From positions 19,170-83,169 of the forward strand of contig CAWKHA010000002.1 of assembly GCA_963849365.1 (NCBI GenBank): 64,000 bases of DNA, written 5' to 3'. Below, one piece after another: positions 33,070 to 41,895 of the stretch; position 1 is the first letter of the stretch, and each line of letters begins with the position of its first letter. Under the pieces are notes generated by a model that did not search any database, had not been told where the DNA came from, and saw only the letters and a program-made list of their open reading frames with translations. This DNA comes from CAVQCJ01 sp963849365. GTDB lineage: Bacteria; Actinomycetota; Actinomycetes; Prado026. The position numbers and the translations under genes were made by a program.

Positions 33070-35640
33070 ATGTCGACAGCGCCAGGTCTGTCGGTCGCCG
33101 AAGCCCAGCGCCGGCTCGCACTGACGGGTCCCAACCGGATCCCGCAGCGCGGCCGCGTCTCGGTCTGGTCGAGCATCGGGACCCAGCTGCGCGACCCGCT
33201 GATCGTCGTGCTCCTGGCCGCCTGCGCGCTGACCCTGGCGACCGGCGACGTGGCCGACGCGATGGTGATCGCGCTGGTCGTGGTCGTCAACACCGCCGTG
33301 GGGGTCAGCCAGGAGGTCAGGGCCGACCACGCGGTGACGGCCCTGTCCGAGCTGAGCGCGCCGTCGGTCCGGGTCCGGCGCGGGGGCGTCGAGGGGAGGC
33401 TGCCGGCCGACGAACTGGTGCCGGGCGACGTCGTCCTGCTCGGCGAGGGCGACGTCGTCCCGGCCGACGGGGACCTGCTCGAGGCGTCCGGCCTGCTCGT
33501 CGACGAGTCGGCCCTCACCGGGGAGTCGGTCGCCGTCGGCCGGCGCGGCCCGCACGGCGAGGCGGCCGGGGAGACGCTGTCGGCCGGCACCGTGGTGGTC
33601 CGGGGTCGCGCGGTGCTGTCGGTGACCGGGACCGGGGAGTCCAGCGCGCTCGGCCGGATCGCCGCCCTGATGGACTCGCGCGTCCAGCCGACGCCGCTGC
33701 AGCGGCGCCTGGTCGGCCTCGGCCGGACCCTCGCCCTGGTCGCCGTCGCGCTGTGCGCCGTCGTCCTGGTGTCGGGTCTGCTGCGCGGCCAGCCGCTCGA
33801 GCTGATGGTCGTCACCGCGATCAGCCTCGCCGTCGCGGCCGTACCCGAGTCGCTGCCCGCAGTCGTGACGTTCAGCCTCGCGCTGGGGGCGCGCCGGATG
33901 GCCGAACGCAACGCCATCGTCCGGCGCCTGCCGGCCGTCGAGACGCTGGGGTCGGTGACGGTGCTCGCGACCGACAAGACCGGCACCCTGACCCAGGGGC
34001 GCATGGCGGTCCGCGAGCTGTGGACTCCCGAACGCGTCGTGGCGGTGTCCGGGGACGGGGACGGCCCGCGTGGCGAGCTGGTCAGCGCCGGCCGCACCCT
34101 GGACGCGGCGGACACGCCGGACGTCGTCGCCCTGTTGCGGGCCGCTGCGCTGTGCAACGACGCCACGCTCGTCGTACCGAGCCGTCCGGGCGGGCGCTGG
34201 GAAGGCCTCGGTGACCCGACCGAGGTCGCGTTGCTCGCGGCGGCCGGGAAGATCGGCCTGACCAGGCCGGGCCTCGAGCAGGACTACCCGCGGGTGCGCG
34301 AGGTGCCGTTCGACAGCCTCGCCCGGCGCATGACGACGGTGCACCGGATCCCGGGAGCCGGGCCGGAGCGCCTGCTCGTGGTCACGAAGGGCTCACCGGA
34401 GACACTCTGCGACGGCGGCGAGGGTGGCCGGCAGGGGCCGGTTCGCGCAGAGGCGCTGCGAAGGGCGGCCCAGCTGGCCGACCGCGGCTTCCGGGTGCTC
34501 GCCGTCGCCCGTGGGTTGGTGGCGGCCGGGTCGCCCTGGCAGGACGCCGAGCTGGAGCTGCTGGGCCTGGTCGCGATGGAGGACCCGGCCAAGCCCGCGG
34601 CCCGGGCCACCGTCCTGGCCTGTACGGATGCGGGCGTGATCCCGGTCCTGATCACCGGCGACCATCTCGCCACGGCCCAGGCCATGGCGGTCCGCGTCGG
34701 CGTGCTGAGCGATGCCACGGCAGGCCGGCCCGACCTGGTTGTGACGGGCGAGCAGGTCACCTCCGGCGAGGTCCCCGACCTGACCGTCCCACGGGTGTTC
34801 GCGCGCACGAACCCGGCACAGAAGCTCGACATCATCCAGGCCTGGAAGGACCGCGGAGCGGTGGTGGCCATGACCGGCGACGGGGTGAACGACGGTCCCG
34901 CGCTGCGGCGGGCCGACATCGGGGTGGCGATGGGGCATCGCGGGACCGAGGTCGCCCGGCAGGCTGCGGACCTCGTCCTCGCCGACGACGAGCTGGGGAC
35001 CGTGGTGGCGGCGGTCGAAGAGGGCCGCCGCGTCTACGCGAACATCCGACGGTTCCTCGTGTTCGGCCTGTCGGGGGGCGCCGCCGAGATCCTGCTGATG
35101 CTGCTGGGACCGTTCGTGGGACTCACCCTGCCGCTGCTGGCGGCCCAGATCCTGTGGATCAACCTGCTGACGCACGGGCTGACCGGGGTCGCGCTGGGAG
35201 CCGAACCGGCCGAGCCCGGCCTCATGCGGCGACCGCCGCGCCCGCCTGAGCAGAGCGTGCTGGGGGACGGGCTGTGGGGGCGCGTCCTCGTCCTCGGCGC
35301 CATCCTGACCGTGACCTGTCTCGGGCTGGGCGTGTGGGCCCACGACAGCGGGCGGGCGTGGCAGACCATGGTGTTCGTCGCGCTCACCAGCCTCCAGCTG
35401 GGTGTCGCGGTCGGGCTGCGGCCACGGCTGCTGACGGCACAGAACCCGCTGCTCCCTGCGGCCGTCGGAGGCGCCCTGCTGCTGGCGCTGGCCGGTGTCT
35501 ACGTGCCGGCGCTCAGCGACCTGCTCGGCACGACCGCGCTCCCCTGGGCCGACACCCTGCTCGCGGTCGGCACCGGGCTGGTCGGCTGGTGCGCGGTGCG
35601 GCTGCCGACGCTTGCGCGGGTCGGGCGACCGGCCAGCTAG
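33070..35640 (+). CDS. Cation-transporting P-type ATPase (type II-like)
   Basis: An 856-residue intact pump. Motifs in order: VDESALTGESVAV (actuator), AVAAVPESLPAVVTFSLALG in membrane helix 4, LATDKTGTLTQGRM (phosphorylated Asp), GDPTEVALLAAA, VTKGSPETL and MTGDGVNDGPALRRADIGVAM. The PESLP variant replaces the PEGLP usual in Ca2+ pumps, so ion specificity may differ. About ten transmembrane helices are expected. It follows the PHP gene by 9 bp. Its stop codon TAG shares the CTAG at 35637-35640 with the stop of the hydrolase gene on the other strand. It may stand in for the frameshifted CtpF-like pump nearby. Export of Ca2+ or Mn2+ is a guess from the family. Confidence 0.87.
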   Translation: MSTAPGLSVAEAQRRLALTGPNRIPQRGRVSVWSSIGTQLRDPLIVVLLAACALTLATGDVADAMVIALVVVVNTAVGVSQEVRADHAVTALSELSAPSVRVRRGGVEGRLPADELVPGDVVLLGEGDVVPADGDLLEASGLLVDESALTGESVAVGRRGPHGEAAGETLSAGTVVVRGRAVLSVTGTGESSALGRIAALMDSRVQPTPLQRRLVGLGRTLALVAVALCAVVLVSGLLRGQPLELMVVTAISLAVAAVPESLPAVVTFSLALGARRMAERNAIVRRLPAVETLGSVTVLATDKTGTLTQGRMAVRELWTPERVVAVSGDGDGPRGELVSAGRTLDAADTPDVVALLRAAALCNDATLVVPSRPGGRWEGLGDPTEVALLAAAGKIGLTRPGLEQDYPRVREVPFDSLARRMTTVHRIPGAGPERLLVVTKGSPETLCDGGEGGRQGPVRAEALRRAAQLADRGFRVLAVARGLVAAGSPWQDAELELLGLVAMEDPAKPAARATVLACTDAGVIPVLITGDHLATAQAMAVRVGVLSDATAGRPDLVVTGEQVTSGEVPDLTVPRVFARTNPAQKLDIIQAWKDRGAVVAMTGDGVNDGPALRRADIGVAMGHRGTEVARQAADLVLADDELGTVVAAVEEGRRVYANIRRFLVFGLSGGAAEILLMLLGPFVGLTLPLLAAQILWINLLTHGLTGVALGAEPAEPGLMRRPPRPPEQSVLGDGLWGRVLVLGAILTVTCLGLGVWAHDSGRAWQTMVFVALTSLQLGVAVGLRPRLLTAQNPLLPAAVGGALLLALAGVYVPALSDLLGTTALPWADTLLAVGTGLVGWCAVRLPTLARVGRPAS

Positions 35641-36527
35641 GGCGACGCAGTCGCGCCGCTGCAGGTCGCCGGCTGGGCCCGGACCCAGTCCCGGATGGTC
35701 GTCGCGATGACGCCCGGCTGGTAGACGGTCTGGTGTGTCGCGCCCGGGACGACGACCACGCGCACGGGATGCCCGGCCCGGGCGAGCTGCCGCGCGAAGG
35801 CCGTCGTGAACGAGACCGGCACCTGGTCGTCGCTGTCGCCGTGCGCCAGCAGGACGGCCAGCGGGCACGGGCGCAGCCGTTCGCCCACCCAGGTCGCCGG
35901 GTCGGCCTGGTGCCACAGATCGGGCCGCTCCTCGGGTGACGCGCCGATCAACGGCTGTGCCAGGTCCGACAGCGCGGCCACGTCGTACGCGCCGGCCAGC
36001 CCCACCAGCCCGTCGACGCTCGTCGCGGGGTCCGGGCAGCGGCCCCCGAGCTGCCGGCCGGCCAGTGCCGCGAGGGCCGCGAGGTGCGCACCGGACGAGT
36101 GCCCCACCAGGATCACCGGTCCAGGAGCGATCCCGGCTGCGCGCGCTCGCGCCACCGCGAAGTCGGCGGCACAGACGATGTCCTGCACCGGAGTCGGGAA
36201 CCGCACGCCGTCGGCCGCTGCCCGGTACGTCGCGTTCACGACCACCATGCCGTCGCCCGCCAGCGTGTCCGCCAGCGGGGCGAGTCCCGCCCGGTCGGCC
36301 GTCTGCCATCCGCCGCCGGGCACCAGCACCACGACGGGGGCCGCAGCCGAGCGGGCCGGCAGGTAGAGGTCGGCCGCCACCCCGGGGAGGTAGTGCTCGG
36401 TCCCGGCCAGGTGCTGCGCGGGCGGCCCGTCGGTCGCCGGACGCGTCAGGCGCCAGACCGCGACCGCCAGCACCAGCAGGCCGGTGGCGGCCAGCGCCAT
36501 GCGTCGACCGGGCCGCCGCACGGTCAC
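35637..36527 (-). CDS. Membrane-anchored alpha/beta hydrolase
   Basis: A 296-residue hydrolase with one N-terminal membrane segment (MALAATGLLVLAVAVW, residues 10-25), then an extracytoplasmic esterase/lipase fold. The oxyanion-hole loop is VVVLVPGGGWQT, the nucleophile elbow GHSSGAHLAAL, the acid HGDSDDQVP and the catalytic His in PGATHQTVYQ. This is the BD-FAE/carboxylesterase type that acts on acetylated sugars or small esters. GTG at 36527 was chosen because it overlaps the upstream stop as GTGA; ATG at 36500 is the alternative. It is the second gene of a two-gene operon behind a weak DosR-like site at 37004. The substrate is unknown. Confidence 0.8.
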   Translation of the reverse strand: MTVRRPGRRMALAATGLLVLAVAVWRLTRPATDGPPAQHLAGTEHYLPGVAADLYLPARSAAAPVVVLVPGGGWQTADRAGLAPLADTLAGDGMVVVNATYRAAADGVRFPTPVQDIVCAADFAVARARAAGIAPGPVILVGHSSGAHLAALAALAGRQLGGRCPDPATSVDGLVGLAGAYDVAALSDLAQPLIGASPEERPDLWHQADPATWVGERLRPCPLAVLLAHGDSDDQVPVSFTTAFARQLARAGHPVRVVVVPGATHQTVYQPGVIATTIRDWVRAQPATCSGATASP

Positions 36528-36943
36528 ACGGACGTCAGCCGGTGGCCGGTGGCGTCCTGGGTCGACGTGGCGGCGAGCTGCGTCGGCCGCGCGACCATGT
36601 GCCGGACGGTCGCGCCGAACCACAGCAGCACGGTGGACACCACGAGCACGGTCAGTGCCGCCTCGCTCGCGGTCACGAGCGCCATCACGGCCGCCACCAG
36701 GGCCACGGCGCCGATCGCCGTGAGCACGGCGACGAGCAGCGGAGACGTCTGCTTGCGCGTATACGCGTCGCCGACCCCGCTGAGGGCGCACCCGCCGACC
36801 CAGCCGAGCGCGAGGACGACGCCTGCCGTCCCGCGCACGCTGCCGAGGAACGGCAGGTCCGCGCCCTGGAGGAAGGCGACGTACACCCCCACCACCGCAC
36901 CCGTGAAGAGCGTCGCTGCGAGATCCTTGCCGGTCAGCCTCAT
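36524..36943 (-). CDS. Small membrane protein, four predicted helices, unknown function
   Basis: A 139-residue hydrophobic protein with four membrane segments: ATLFTGAVVGVYVAFLQGADL, GTAGVVLALGWVGGCALSG, LVAVLTAIGAVALVAAVMALV and LTVLVVSTVLLWFGATV. The last leads into a short cytosolic tail. I recognise no named family. ATG at 36943 follows GAGGGGGCGGTGGTG. It is coupled by a GTGA overlap to the hydrolase gene. A DosR-like half palindrome is centred about 70 bp upstream, suggesting the pair is part of the hypoxic response. A role in membrane remodelling or in assisting the hydrolase is only a guess from adjacency. Confidence 0.7.
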   Translation of the reverse strand: MRLTGKDLAATLFTGAVVGVYVAFLQGADLPFLGSVRGTAGVVLALGWVGGCALSGVGDAYTRKQTSPLLVAVLTAIGAVALVAAVMALVTASEAALTVLVVSTVLLWFGATVRHMVARPTQLAATSTQDATGHRLTSV

Positions 36944-37003
36944 CACCACCGCCCCCTCATGGACAGGACATGGAGCCAGCGTCACCGGGCCGGGGCGCCG
37001 CGC

Positions 37004-37020
37004 ACAGAGCCGAAAGTCAC
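37004..37020 (-). promoter_or_regulatory. Weak DosR-like operator upstream of membrane protein-hydrolase pair
   Basis: On the minus strand it reads GTGACTTTCGGCTCTGT, keeping the ACTTTCGG centre and CTCT right arm with mismatches at both ends. Spacing to the ATG at 36943 (about 69 bp) is as for the stronger sites. Confidence 0.4.
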
Positions 37021-37034
37021 GGCACCCGACGGCC

Positions 37035-38441
37035 TCACGGGCAGGTCGCCCCAGCGCAGGTGCGGGCGACGGCGAGCTGGGCGGCGACCGTCGCGAGACG
37101 GGCAGCCGAGGGGTTGTCCGCGTCGGCGTCCCTGAGCAGGTTGCGGTTCTCGCCGGGGTCGGCGTCGAGGTCGTAGTACTCCTTGAACGCGACCGCCCCG
37201 GTTGAGCTGTACGTCTCGATGTACGCGAAGTGCATGTCGTGGATCTGCGCCCAGTCGGGCACCTTGCCGTTGGCGGGGTAGTCGTACCAGTACTCGTTCA
37301 GCTCGTACGGCCTGGCGACGTGGGCCAGCAGGGAGTGCCCGTCGATGACGACCGAGGCCGCCGGGGCGGTCCCGGTGGCCGCGTAGATCGTGGCGGCCAG
37401 GTCGACGTTGGACACCAGGTCGGTGTTCGTGACCGCGGGCAGGTGCCCGTCCCAGCGGATGAACAGCGGCACGTTCACCGACGGCAGGTAGGGCACGAAC
37501 TTGGACGTGCGGTTGTGCTCGCCCCACATCGTGCCGTTGTCGCTCCACAGGACGACCATCGTGCTGGCGAGCTGGCCGGACGCCTGCAGCGTCGTCATCA
37601 TCCGGTCGATCTGGACGTCCACGCTCATCAGCGCCCGCAGCTGGCTCTCGCACAGTGCCTCGGACTGCGCCACGGTCTTGGGCGCCCACTTAACGTAGGG
37701 CGGCATGTCGGACACATCGGGGTCGTGCGGGATCGCGCACTGGCGGACCGGAGCGTTCGCATACTTCGCCTCCGGGAGCGCCAGGCCGTCGGCCTGCGGG
37801 TGCGGGGCGTGGAAGGCCACGTACTCGTACCACTGCCGGCCCTGGGCGTCGGTCGTCAGCGCCCGCAGGTACTGCACGGCGATGTTGCCGGTGCTGGTGG
37901 TGGCGTAGCCGGGCAGCTTGGCCACCTTCCCCTGCACGTTCGCCTGCGGGGTGTTGTACGCGGCGCTCTGCCACATCGAGTACCGGTCGAAGTCGTTGGG
38001 AGCCTTGTTCAGCGGCCAGTTGTGCAGGTACTTGCCGACCAGCGCGGTCTGGTAGCCGGCCTGGTGCAGCACGTGCTGCACGGTCGTGTCCAGGTTCACT
38101 CTCGCGACGTCCTGCTGGTGCCGCATCCCGTTGTTGTGGTCGTACTGGCCGGTCATGCCCGCGGCCCGCGAGGGACAGCAGGACGGCGTCGACACATCCG
38201 CGTACGCGAAGAAGGTCCCCGGTGCGAACCACTGCACCGTCTTGGGCATGTACGCGGCCATCCGCGCCAGCGTGTCGTCCCGCATGTCGTCGAGCACGAT
38301 GTTGAGGACGTTGGCACGAACCGGCGCGGCCACCGGCGCGCTCGCGGCTGTAGCCGGCCCACCGGATGTCGCCACGGCGAACGAGCCGAGCAGTCCAAGG
38401 GCCACGATCATGACGGTTCGCTGCATGCGTCTGCGGGCCAC
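37035..38441 (-). CDS. Secreted sulfatase family protein
   Basis: A 468-residue alkaline-phosphatase-superfamily enzyme with a signal peptide (RTVMIVALGLLGSFAVATSG, cleaved after an Ala-rich stretch). The metal site starts NIVLDDMRDDTL. The sulfatase signature STPSCCPSRAAGMTGQYDHNNG contains CxPSR, whose Cys is converted to formylglycine in type I sulfatases. VGKYLHNWPLN and VLWSDNGTMWGEH supply further active-site residues. It should hydrolyse a sulfate (or phosphonate) ester outside the membrane. GTG at 38441 follows AGGAGTTGCG. A DosR-like box 72 bp upstream lies inside the 3' end of the neighbouring USP gene. A formylglycine-generating enzyme is not in the window. Confidence 0.87.
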   Translation of the reverse strand: MARRRMQRTVMIVALGLLGSFAVATSGGPATAASAPVAAPVRANVLNIVLDDMRDDTLARMAAYMPKTVQWFAPGTFFAYADVSTPSCCPSRAAGMTGQYDHNNGMRHQQDVARVNLDTTVQHVLHQAGYQTALVGKYLHNWPLNKAPNDFDRYSMWQSAAYNTPQANVQGKVAKLPGYATTSTGNIAVQYLRALTTDAQGRQWYEYVAFHAPHPQADGLALPEAKYANAPVRQCAIPHDPDVSDMPPYVKWAPKTVAQSEALCESQLRALMSVDVQIDRMMTTLQASGQLASTMVVLWSDNGTMWGEHNRTSKFVPYLPSVNVPLFIRWDGHLPAVTNTDLVSNVDLAATIYAATGTAPAASVVIDGHSLLAHVARPYELNEYWYDYPANGKVPDWAQIHDMHFAYIETYSSTGAVAFKEYYDLDADPGENRNLLRDADADNPSAARLATVAAQLAVARTCAGATCP

Positions 38442-38487
38442 CGCAACTCCTGACTCAGGCCGCTCCGAGCGGGGCGTCGCCGTGAAC

Positions 38488-39357
38488 CTAGGCCGGGCCG
38501 GAACCGTTCGCGAGGGTCTTTCGTCCCGGAGCCCGGACCACGGCGACCGGGCTCTCGGCGTGGTGCAGCAGCGCGTGCGTGACCGACCCCAACAGCACCG
38601 CGCGCGGGCCTCCGAGGCCGCGCGTGCCCATGACGATCAGCTCGGCACCGGCGGAGGCCGCCACCAGTGCGCGCGTCGCCGAGTCCCGGACCGGGCGCTC
38701 GCGCACGTCGACCTCGTCGTACTTGTCGGTCCAGGCCGACAGCCAGCCGGACAGCCGCAGCGCGGCCTCGCGCTCGTCGTCGCCGTCCCAGGCGTGCACG
38801 GCGGTGAGCCCGCACCCGCGCAGCGCTGCCTCGCCGAACGCGAAGCCGAGCGCCTCCTCCGCACCCGCCGACCCGTCGACGCCGACGACCACGCGGCCGG
38901 CCTCTGGTCCCGGCTGGCAGTAGTAGCTGGACCGGACGACGACGACCGGACACGCTGCGTGGGCGGCCAGCTGCAGGCTGGTCGAACCGACCAGCAGCTC
39001 GGCGAGAGTGCCCAGACCGCGGCAGCCGACCACGCCCATCTGGGCGCCGTCCATGACCTCGAGCAGGGAGGGCACCGTCGGTCCGGTGACCGCGGCCGCC
39101 TCGGCCTCGACCCCCGGCGCGTCCGTTCGGGCCTGGCGCAACGCGTCGGCGAGCAGCCCTTCGTCTTCCCGCTGCAGCAGTTCCGGGTCGGGTTCCACCT
39201 GCGTCACGAAGCCCGCGACCGCGGCAGTGGCCGTGTACCCCGCGTGCGCGATGAGCAGCGGGGCGTGCCGGCCCTCCGCCGCGCGGGCGGCCCAGGTCAG
39301 CGCGAGCCGGCTGGAGTACGAGCCGTCGTAGCCGACCACGACGCGTCCGGTCACCAT
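38488..39357 (-). CDS. Tandem universal stress protein
   Basis: A 289-residue double UspA protein. Both ATP loops are intact: VVGCRGLGTLAELLVGSTSL and VMGTRGLGGPRAVLLGSVTH. Strand starts GRVVVGYDGSYSS and GRVVVGVDGSAGA begin each half. ATG at 39357 follows CGGGAGGACGCG. The gene diverges from another USP at 39534 across a single DosR-like box. Its last codons contain the operator of the downstream sulfatase gene, which starts only 46 bp after this stop, so the two may also be cotranscribed. The general role is ATP-linked stress adaptation; the specific partner is unknown. Confidence 0.92.
   Translation of the reverse strand: MVTGRVVVGYDGSYSSRLALTWAARAAEGRHAPLLIAHAGYTATAAVAGFVTQVEPDPELLQREDEGLLADALRQARTDAPGVEAEAAAVTGPTVPSLLEVMDGAQMGVVGCRGLGTLAELLVGSTSLQLAAHAACPVVVVRSSYYCQPGPEAGRVVVGVDGSAGAEEALGFAFGEAALRGCGLTAVHAWDGDDEREAALRLSGWLSAWTDKYDEVDVRERPVRDSATRALVAASAGAELIVMGTRGLGGPRAVLLGSVTHALLHHAESPVAVVRAPGRKTLANGSGPA
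38513..38529 (-). promoter_or_regulatory. DosR-like operator for sulfatase, inside USP coding sequence
   Basis: On the minus strand the site reads CCGGGACGAAAGACCCT. It is centred 80 bp upstream of the sulfatase GTG and lies within the last 15 codons of the USP gene. The USP reading frame is not disturbed. Confidence 0.5.
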
Positions 39358-39447
39358 CGCGTCCTCCCGTCGATCGGTCCGTCGGTCCGGCCCGCCAGCC
39401 GGACCGACGGACGTACTCCACGTTCCCCCGCCGCGCCGTCCAGGGGC

Positions 39448-39464
39448 AGGGACCAACGGCCCTG
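39448..39464. promoter_or_regulatory. DosR-like operator between divergent USP genes
   Basis: AGGGACCAACGGCCCTG has two good arms. It is 99 bp from the leftward USP start and 78 bp from the rightward one. It is the only clear box in this divergent region and may serve both genes. Confidence 0.7.
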
Positions 39465-39533
39465 TCCGGACCGGGCCGGCGGCATGAGGCTGGAGTCGTC
39501 AGGAGTGCGGCGCGTTCCGCGTGGGAGGCGGCC

Positions 39534-40433
39534 ATGGACGCCAGAGTGATCGTCGTCGGCTACGACGGGTCCCAGAGCAGCGTGCACGCCCTCGACTGGG
39601 CGTTGGACGCCGCTCGGCGGCGTGGCCTGTCCGTGCGCATCGTGCATGCGGCGCACCCGTACGTGGAGCCCTACCCGGCGTGGGGCGGTTACGCCGGTCC
39701 GAGCCCGCAGGCCCTGATGACCGCCGCCGAGCACACGCTGGCCCGCGGCCTGTCGTACGCGAGCAAGCGGGCACCGCTGCTGCCCGTCGAGACGCGCCTG
39801 GTCACCTCAGGGGTGACTGCCGCGCTCATGGCCGAGCCGGACACGACCGAGCTGATCGTGGTCGGGTCCCGGGGGCTCGAGGGTCTCGGCGAGCTGCTCA
39901 TGGGGTCGACCGGGATCCAGCTGGCGATGCACGCGCCCTGCCCCGTCGTGGTCGTCCGCCCGCACGACACGGACGCCGAACCGGGCCCCGACGCCGGCCG
40001 CGTCGTGGTCGGGGTGGACGGTTCGACGCTGTCCGAGGACGCCCTCGCGTTCGCGTTCGACGAGGCGGCGGCACGCGGGTGCGGGCTGACCGCCATCCAC
40101 GCATGGCGGATCCCGTACTACGAGGTCCCCGGCCACGGCGCCCCGATCCCGGCCAGCGTCATCGACACCGAGTTCCGCGGAGACGAGCTGCGTTCCCTCA
40201 GTGACGCCCTGGCGACATGGCGGGAGAAGCACCCCCTCGTCGAAGTGCGCAACATCGTCGTCCACGCGGACGCGGCATCCGCCCTCGTGGCGGCCTCGTC
40301 CGGTGCGGAGCTGCTGGTGGTGGGCTCGCGCGGTCGCGGTGGATTCCGCAGCCTGCTGCTCGGTTCCGTCAGCCATGCGGTGCTGCACCACGCGCACTGC
40401 CCAGTAGCCATCGTCCGGCCGACCAAGACCTGA
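39534..40433 (+). CDS. Tandem universal stress protein
   Basis: A 299-residue double UspA protein. Domain one begins RVIVVGYDGSQSS and ends VVGSRGLEGLGELLMGSTGI; domain two begins RVVVGVDGSTLSE and ends VVGSRGRGGFRSLLLGSVSH. Both therefore keep the ATP-binding loop. The second half is very close to that of the USP at 26175-27068, including AWRIPYYEVP against AWEAPYYEVP, which suggests a duplication within the island. ATG at 39534 follows GGGAGGCGGCC. The gene leads an operon with the arginine antiporter and arginine deiminase genes (46-bp gap), linking the stress protein to arginine fermentation. Confidence 0.92.
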   Translation: MDARVIVVGYDGSQSSVHALDWALDAARRRGLSVRIVHAAHPYVEPYPAWGGYAGPSPQALMTAAEHTLARGLSYASKRAPLLPVETRLVTSGVTAALMAEPDTTELIVVGSRGLEGLGELLMGSTGIQLAMHAPCPVVVVRPHDTDAEPGPDAGRVVVGVDGSTLSEDALAFAFDEAAARGCGLTAIHAWRIPYYEVPGHGAPIPASVIDTEFRGDELRSLSDALATWREKHPLVEVRNIVVHADAASALVAASSGAELLVVGSRGRGGFRSLLLGSVSHAVLHHAHCPVAIVRPTKT

Positions 40434-40479
40434 CGTCCGGAGCACGGGCCGGGAACGGCCCAGACAAGAGGCGATACTC

Positions 40480-41895
40480 ATGACTACGCTCACCAGACCG
40501 CCGATCGCCGGGACCGCGGCGCCGACCAAGGGTGCCGGCGGCCTCGGTCTACCCTCGGCGACCGCGCTGGTCATCGGCAGCATCATCGGTACCGGCGTCT
40601 TCACCATGCCGGCCGTGATGGCCGGCGCCGGCACCATCTCCATCATCACCCTCGGCGTCATCTCGGTCTGCGCGGTGCTGCTGGGCATCATGTTCGGTCA
40701 GCTCACCAAGCGGATCCCGACCAGCGACGGCGGACTGTACGCCTACGCCAGGCACGAGTTCGGCGACTTCGCCGGCTTCCTGACCGCGTGGTGCTACTGG
40801 ATCACCTGCTGGGCCGGCAACGCCGCGATCGTCTCGTCGTGGGTGCTGTACGTCGAGTCTCTGTTCGACCTGCGGCCCACCACGGCGACCAACCTGCTGA
40901 TCGCGATGACCGGCCTGTGGATCCCGGCCGTCGTCAACCTCGGTGGCATCCGGGGGATGGCCTGGTTCCAGAACGTCACCGTGATCCTGAAGTACATCCC
41001 GCTCCTGCTCGTGGGTGTCATCGGCTGGTTCTTCGTCAGCTCGGCGAACTTCCCGCCGTTCAACGCCTCCGGCGGCAGCCTCTGGGACGCCGTCTCCATC
41101 GCGGCGGGCGTCGCGCTGTTCTCCTTCATCGGTGTCGAGTGCGCGGCGATCGCGGCCGGACGGGTCAGGAACCCGCGGCTCAACGTCGGCCGTGCGTCGA
41201 CGATCGGTACCGCCCTGAGCGCCTTCGTGTACCTCGCGGTCACCGCCGCGGTCATGGGCCTCGTGCCGCACGACTCGCTGGTCAACGACGGCGCGCCGTT
41301 CGTCGCGGCGTTCCAGACGATGTTCGGCACGGCCGCGTGGGTCGGCAAGGGCGTCGCCCTGGTGGCCGTCATCTCCGGCATCGGTGCCCTCAACGGCTGG
41401 ACGATGGTGACGGCCGAGATGCCGTTCGCCGCGGCCAAGGACGGGCTGTTCCCCAAGCAGTTCGCCCTGCTCAACCGGCGCCAGGCACCGTGGTTCGGCA
41501 TCGTCGTCTCGACGGTCGTCGCCTCGCTGCTGATGTTCTACAGCTACGCCGGTGGCACGCTGGGCCTGAAGGTCTTCACGTACCTCGTCTCGCTGTCCGT
41601 GGTGACCGTCGCCATCCCGTACTTCTTCTCCGCTGCAGCGCAGCTGACCTACCTGGTCTCCCGGCGCCGCACGGTGAACGGTGCGCGGCTGGCCCGTGAC
41701 CTGGCGATCGCGACGTCCAGCCTGCTCTTCTCCCTGTGGGTGACGGCGGCGTCCGGCTACCAGGCCGTCTACCAGGCAGTGCTCCTGCTCCTGGTCGGGC
41801 TTCCGATCTACGCCTTCATCAAGGCGGCCCGCGAGCGGCAGGGCCTGGCACCCGAGCCGGTCGAGTACGTGGCCGAAAGGCGGATCACCGTGTGA
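40480..41895 (+). CDS. APC-family amino acid antiporter, probably arginine:ornithine or arginine:citrulline
   Basis: A 471-residue transporter of the amino acid-polyamine-organocation superfamily with about 12 membrane segments. LVIGSIIGTGVFTMPAVMAG is the unwound helix-1 substrate motif (GSIIGTGVF), and the helix-6 region has SFIGVECAAIAAGRVRNP, typical of ArcD/AdiC-like basic amino acid antiporters. The gene overlaps the arginine deiminase gene as GTGA, which strongly suggests arginine import coupled to export of citrulline or ornithine. ATG at 40480. No ornithine carbamoyltransferase or carbamate kinase gene is adjacent, so the exchanged product is uncertain. Confidence 0.85.
   Translation: MTTLTRPPIAGTAAPTKGAGGLGLPSATALVIGSIIGTGVFTMPAVMAGAGTISIITLGVISVCAVLLGIMFGQLTKRIPTSDGGLYAYARHEFGDFAGFLTAWCYWITCWAGNAAIVSSWVLYVESLFDLRPTTATNLLIAMTGLWIPAVVNLGGIRGMAWFQNVTVILKYIPLLLVGVIGWFFVSSANFPPFNASGGSLWDAVSIAAGVALFSFIGVECAAIAAGRVRNPRLNVGRASTIGTALSAFVYLAVTAAVMGLVPHDSLVNDGAPFVAAFQTMFGTAAWVGKGVALVAVISGIGALNGWTMVTAEMPFAAAKDGLFPKQFALLNRRQAPWFGIVVSTVVASLLMFYSYAGGTLGLKVFTYLVSLSVVTVAIPYFFSAAAQLTYLVSRRRTVNGARLARDLAIATSSLLFSLWVTAASGYQAVYQAVLLLLVGLPIYAFIKAARERQGLAPEPVEYVAERRITV

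Noticed and set aside
40446..40461. GGGCCGGGAACGGCCC palindrome before the antiporter gene
   Set aside because: It is a perfect short hairpin, but the spacing and centre differ from the operator family and it lies inside a probable operon. It could be a processing or attenuation hairpin; I could not support more.
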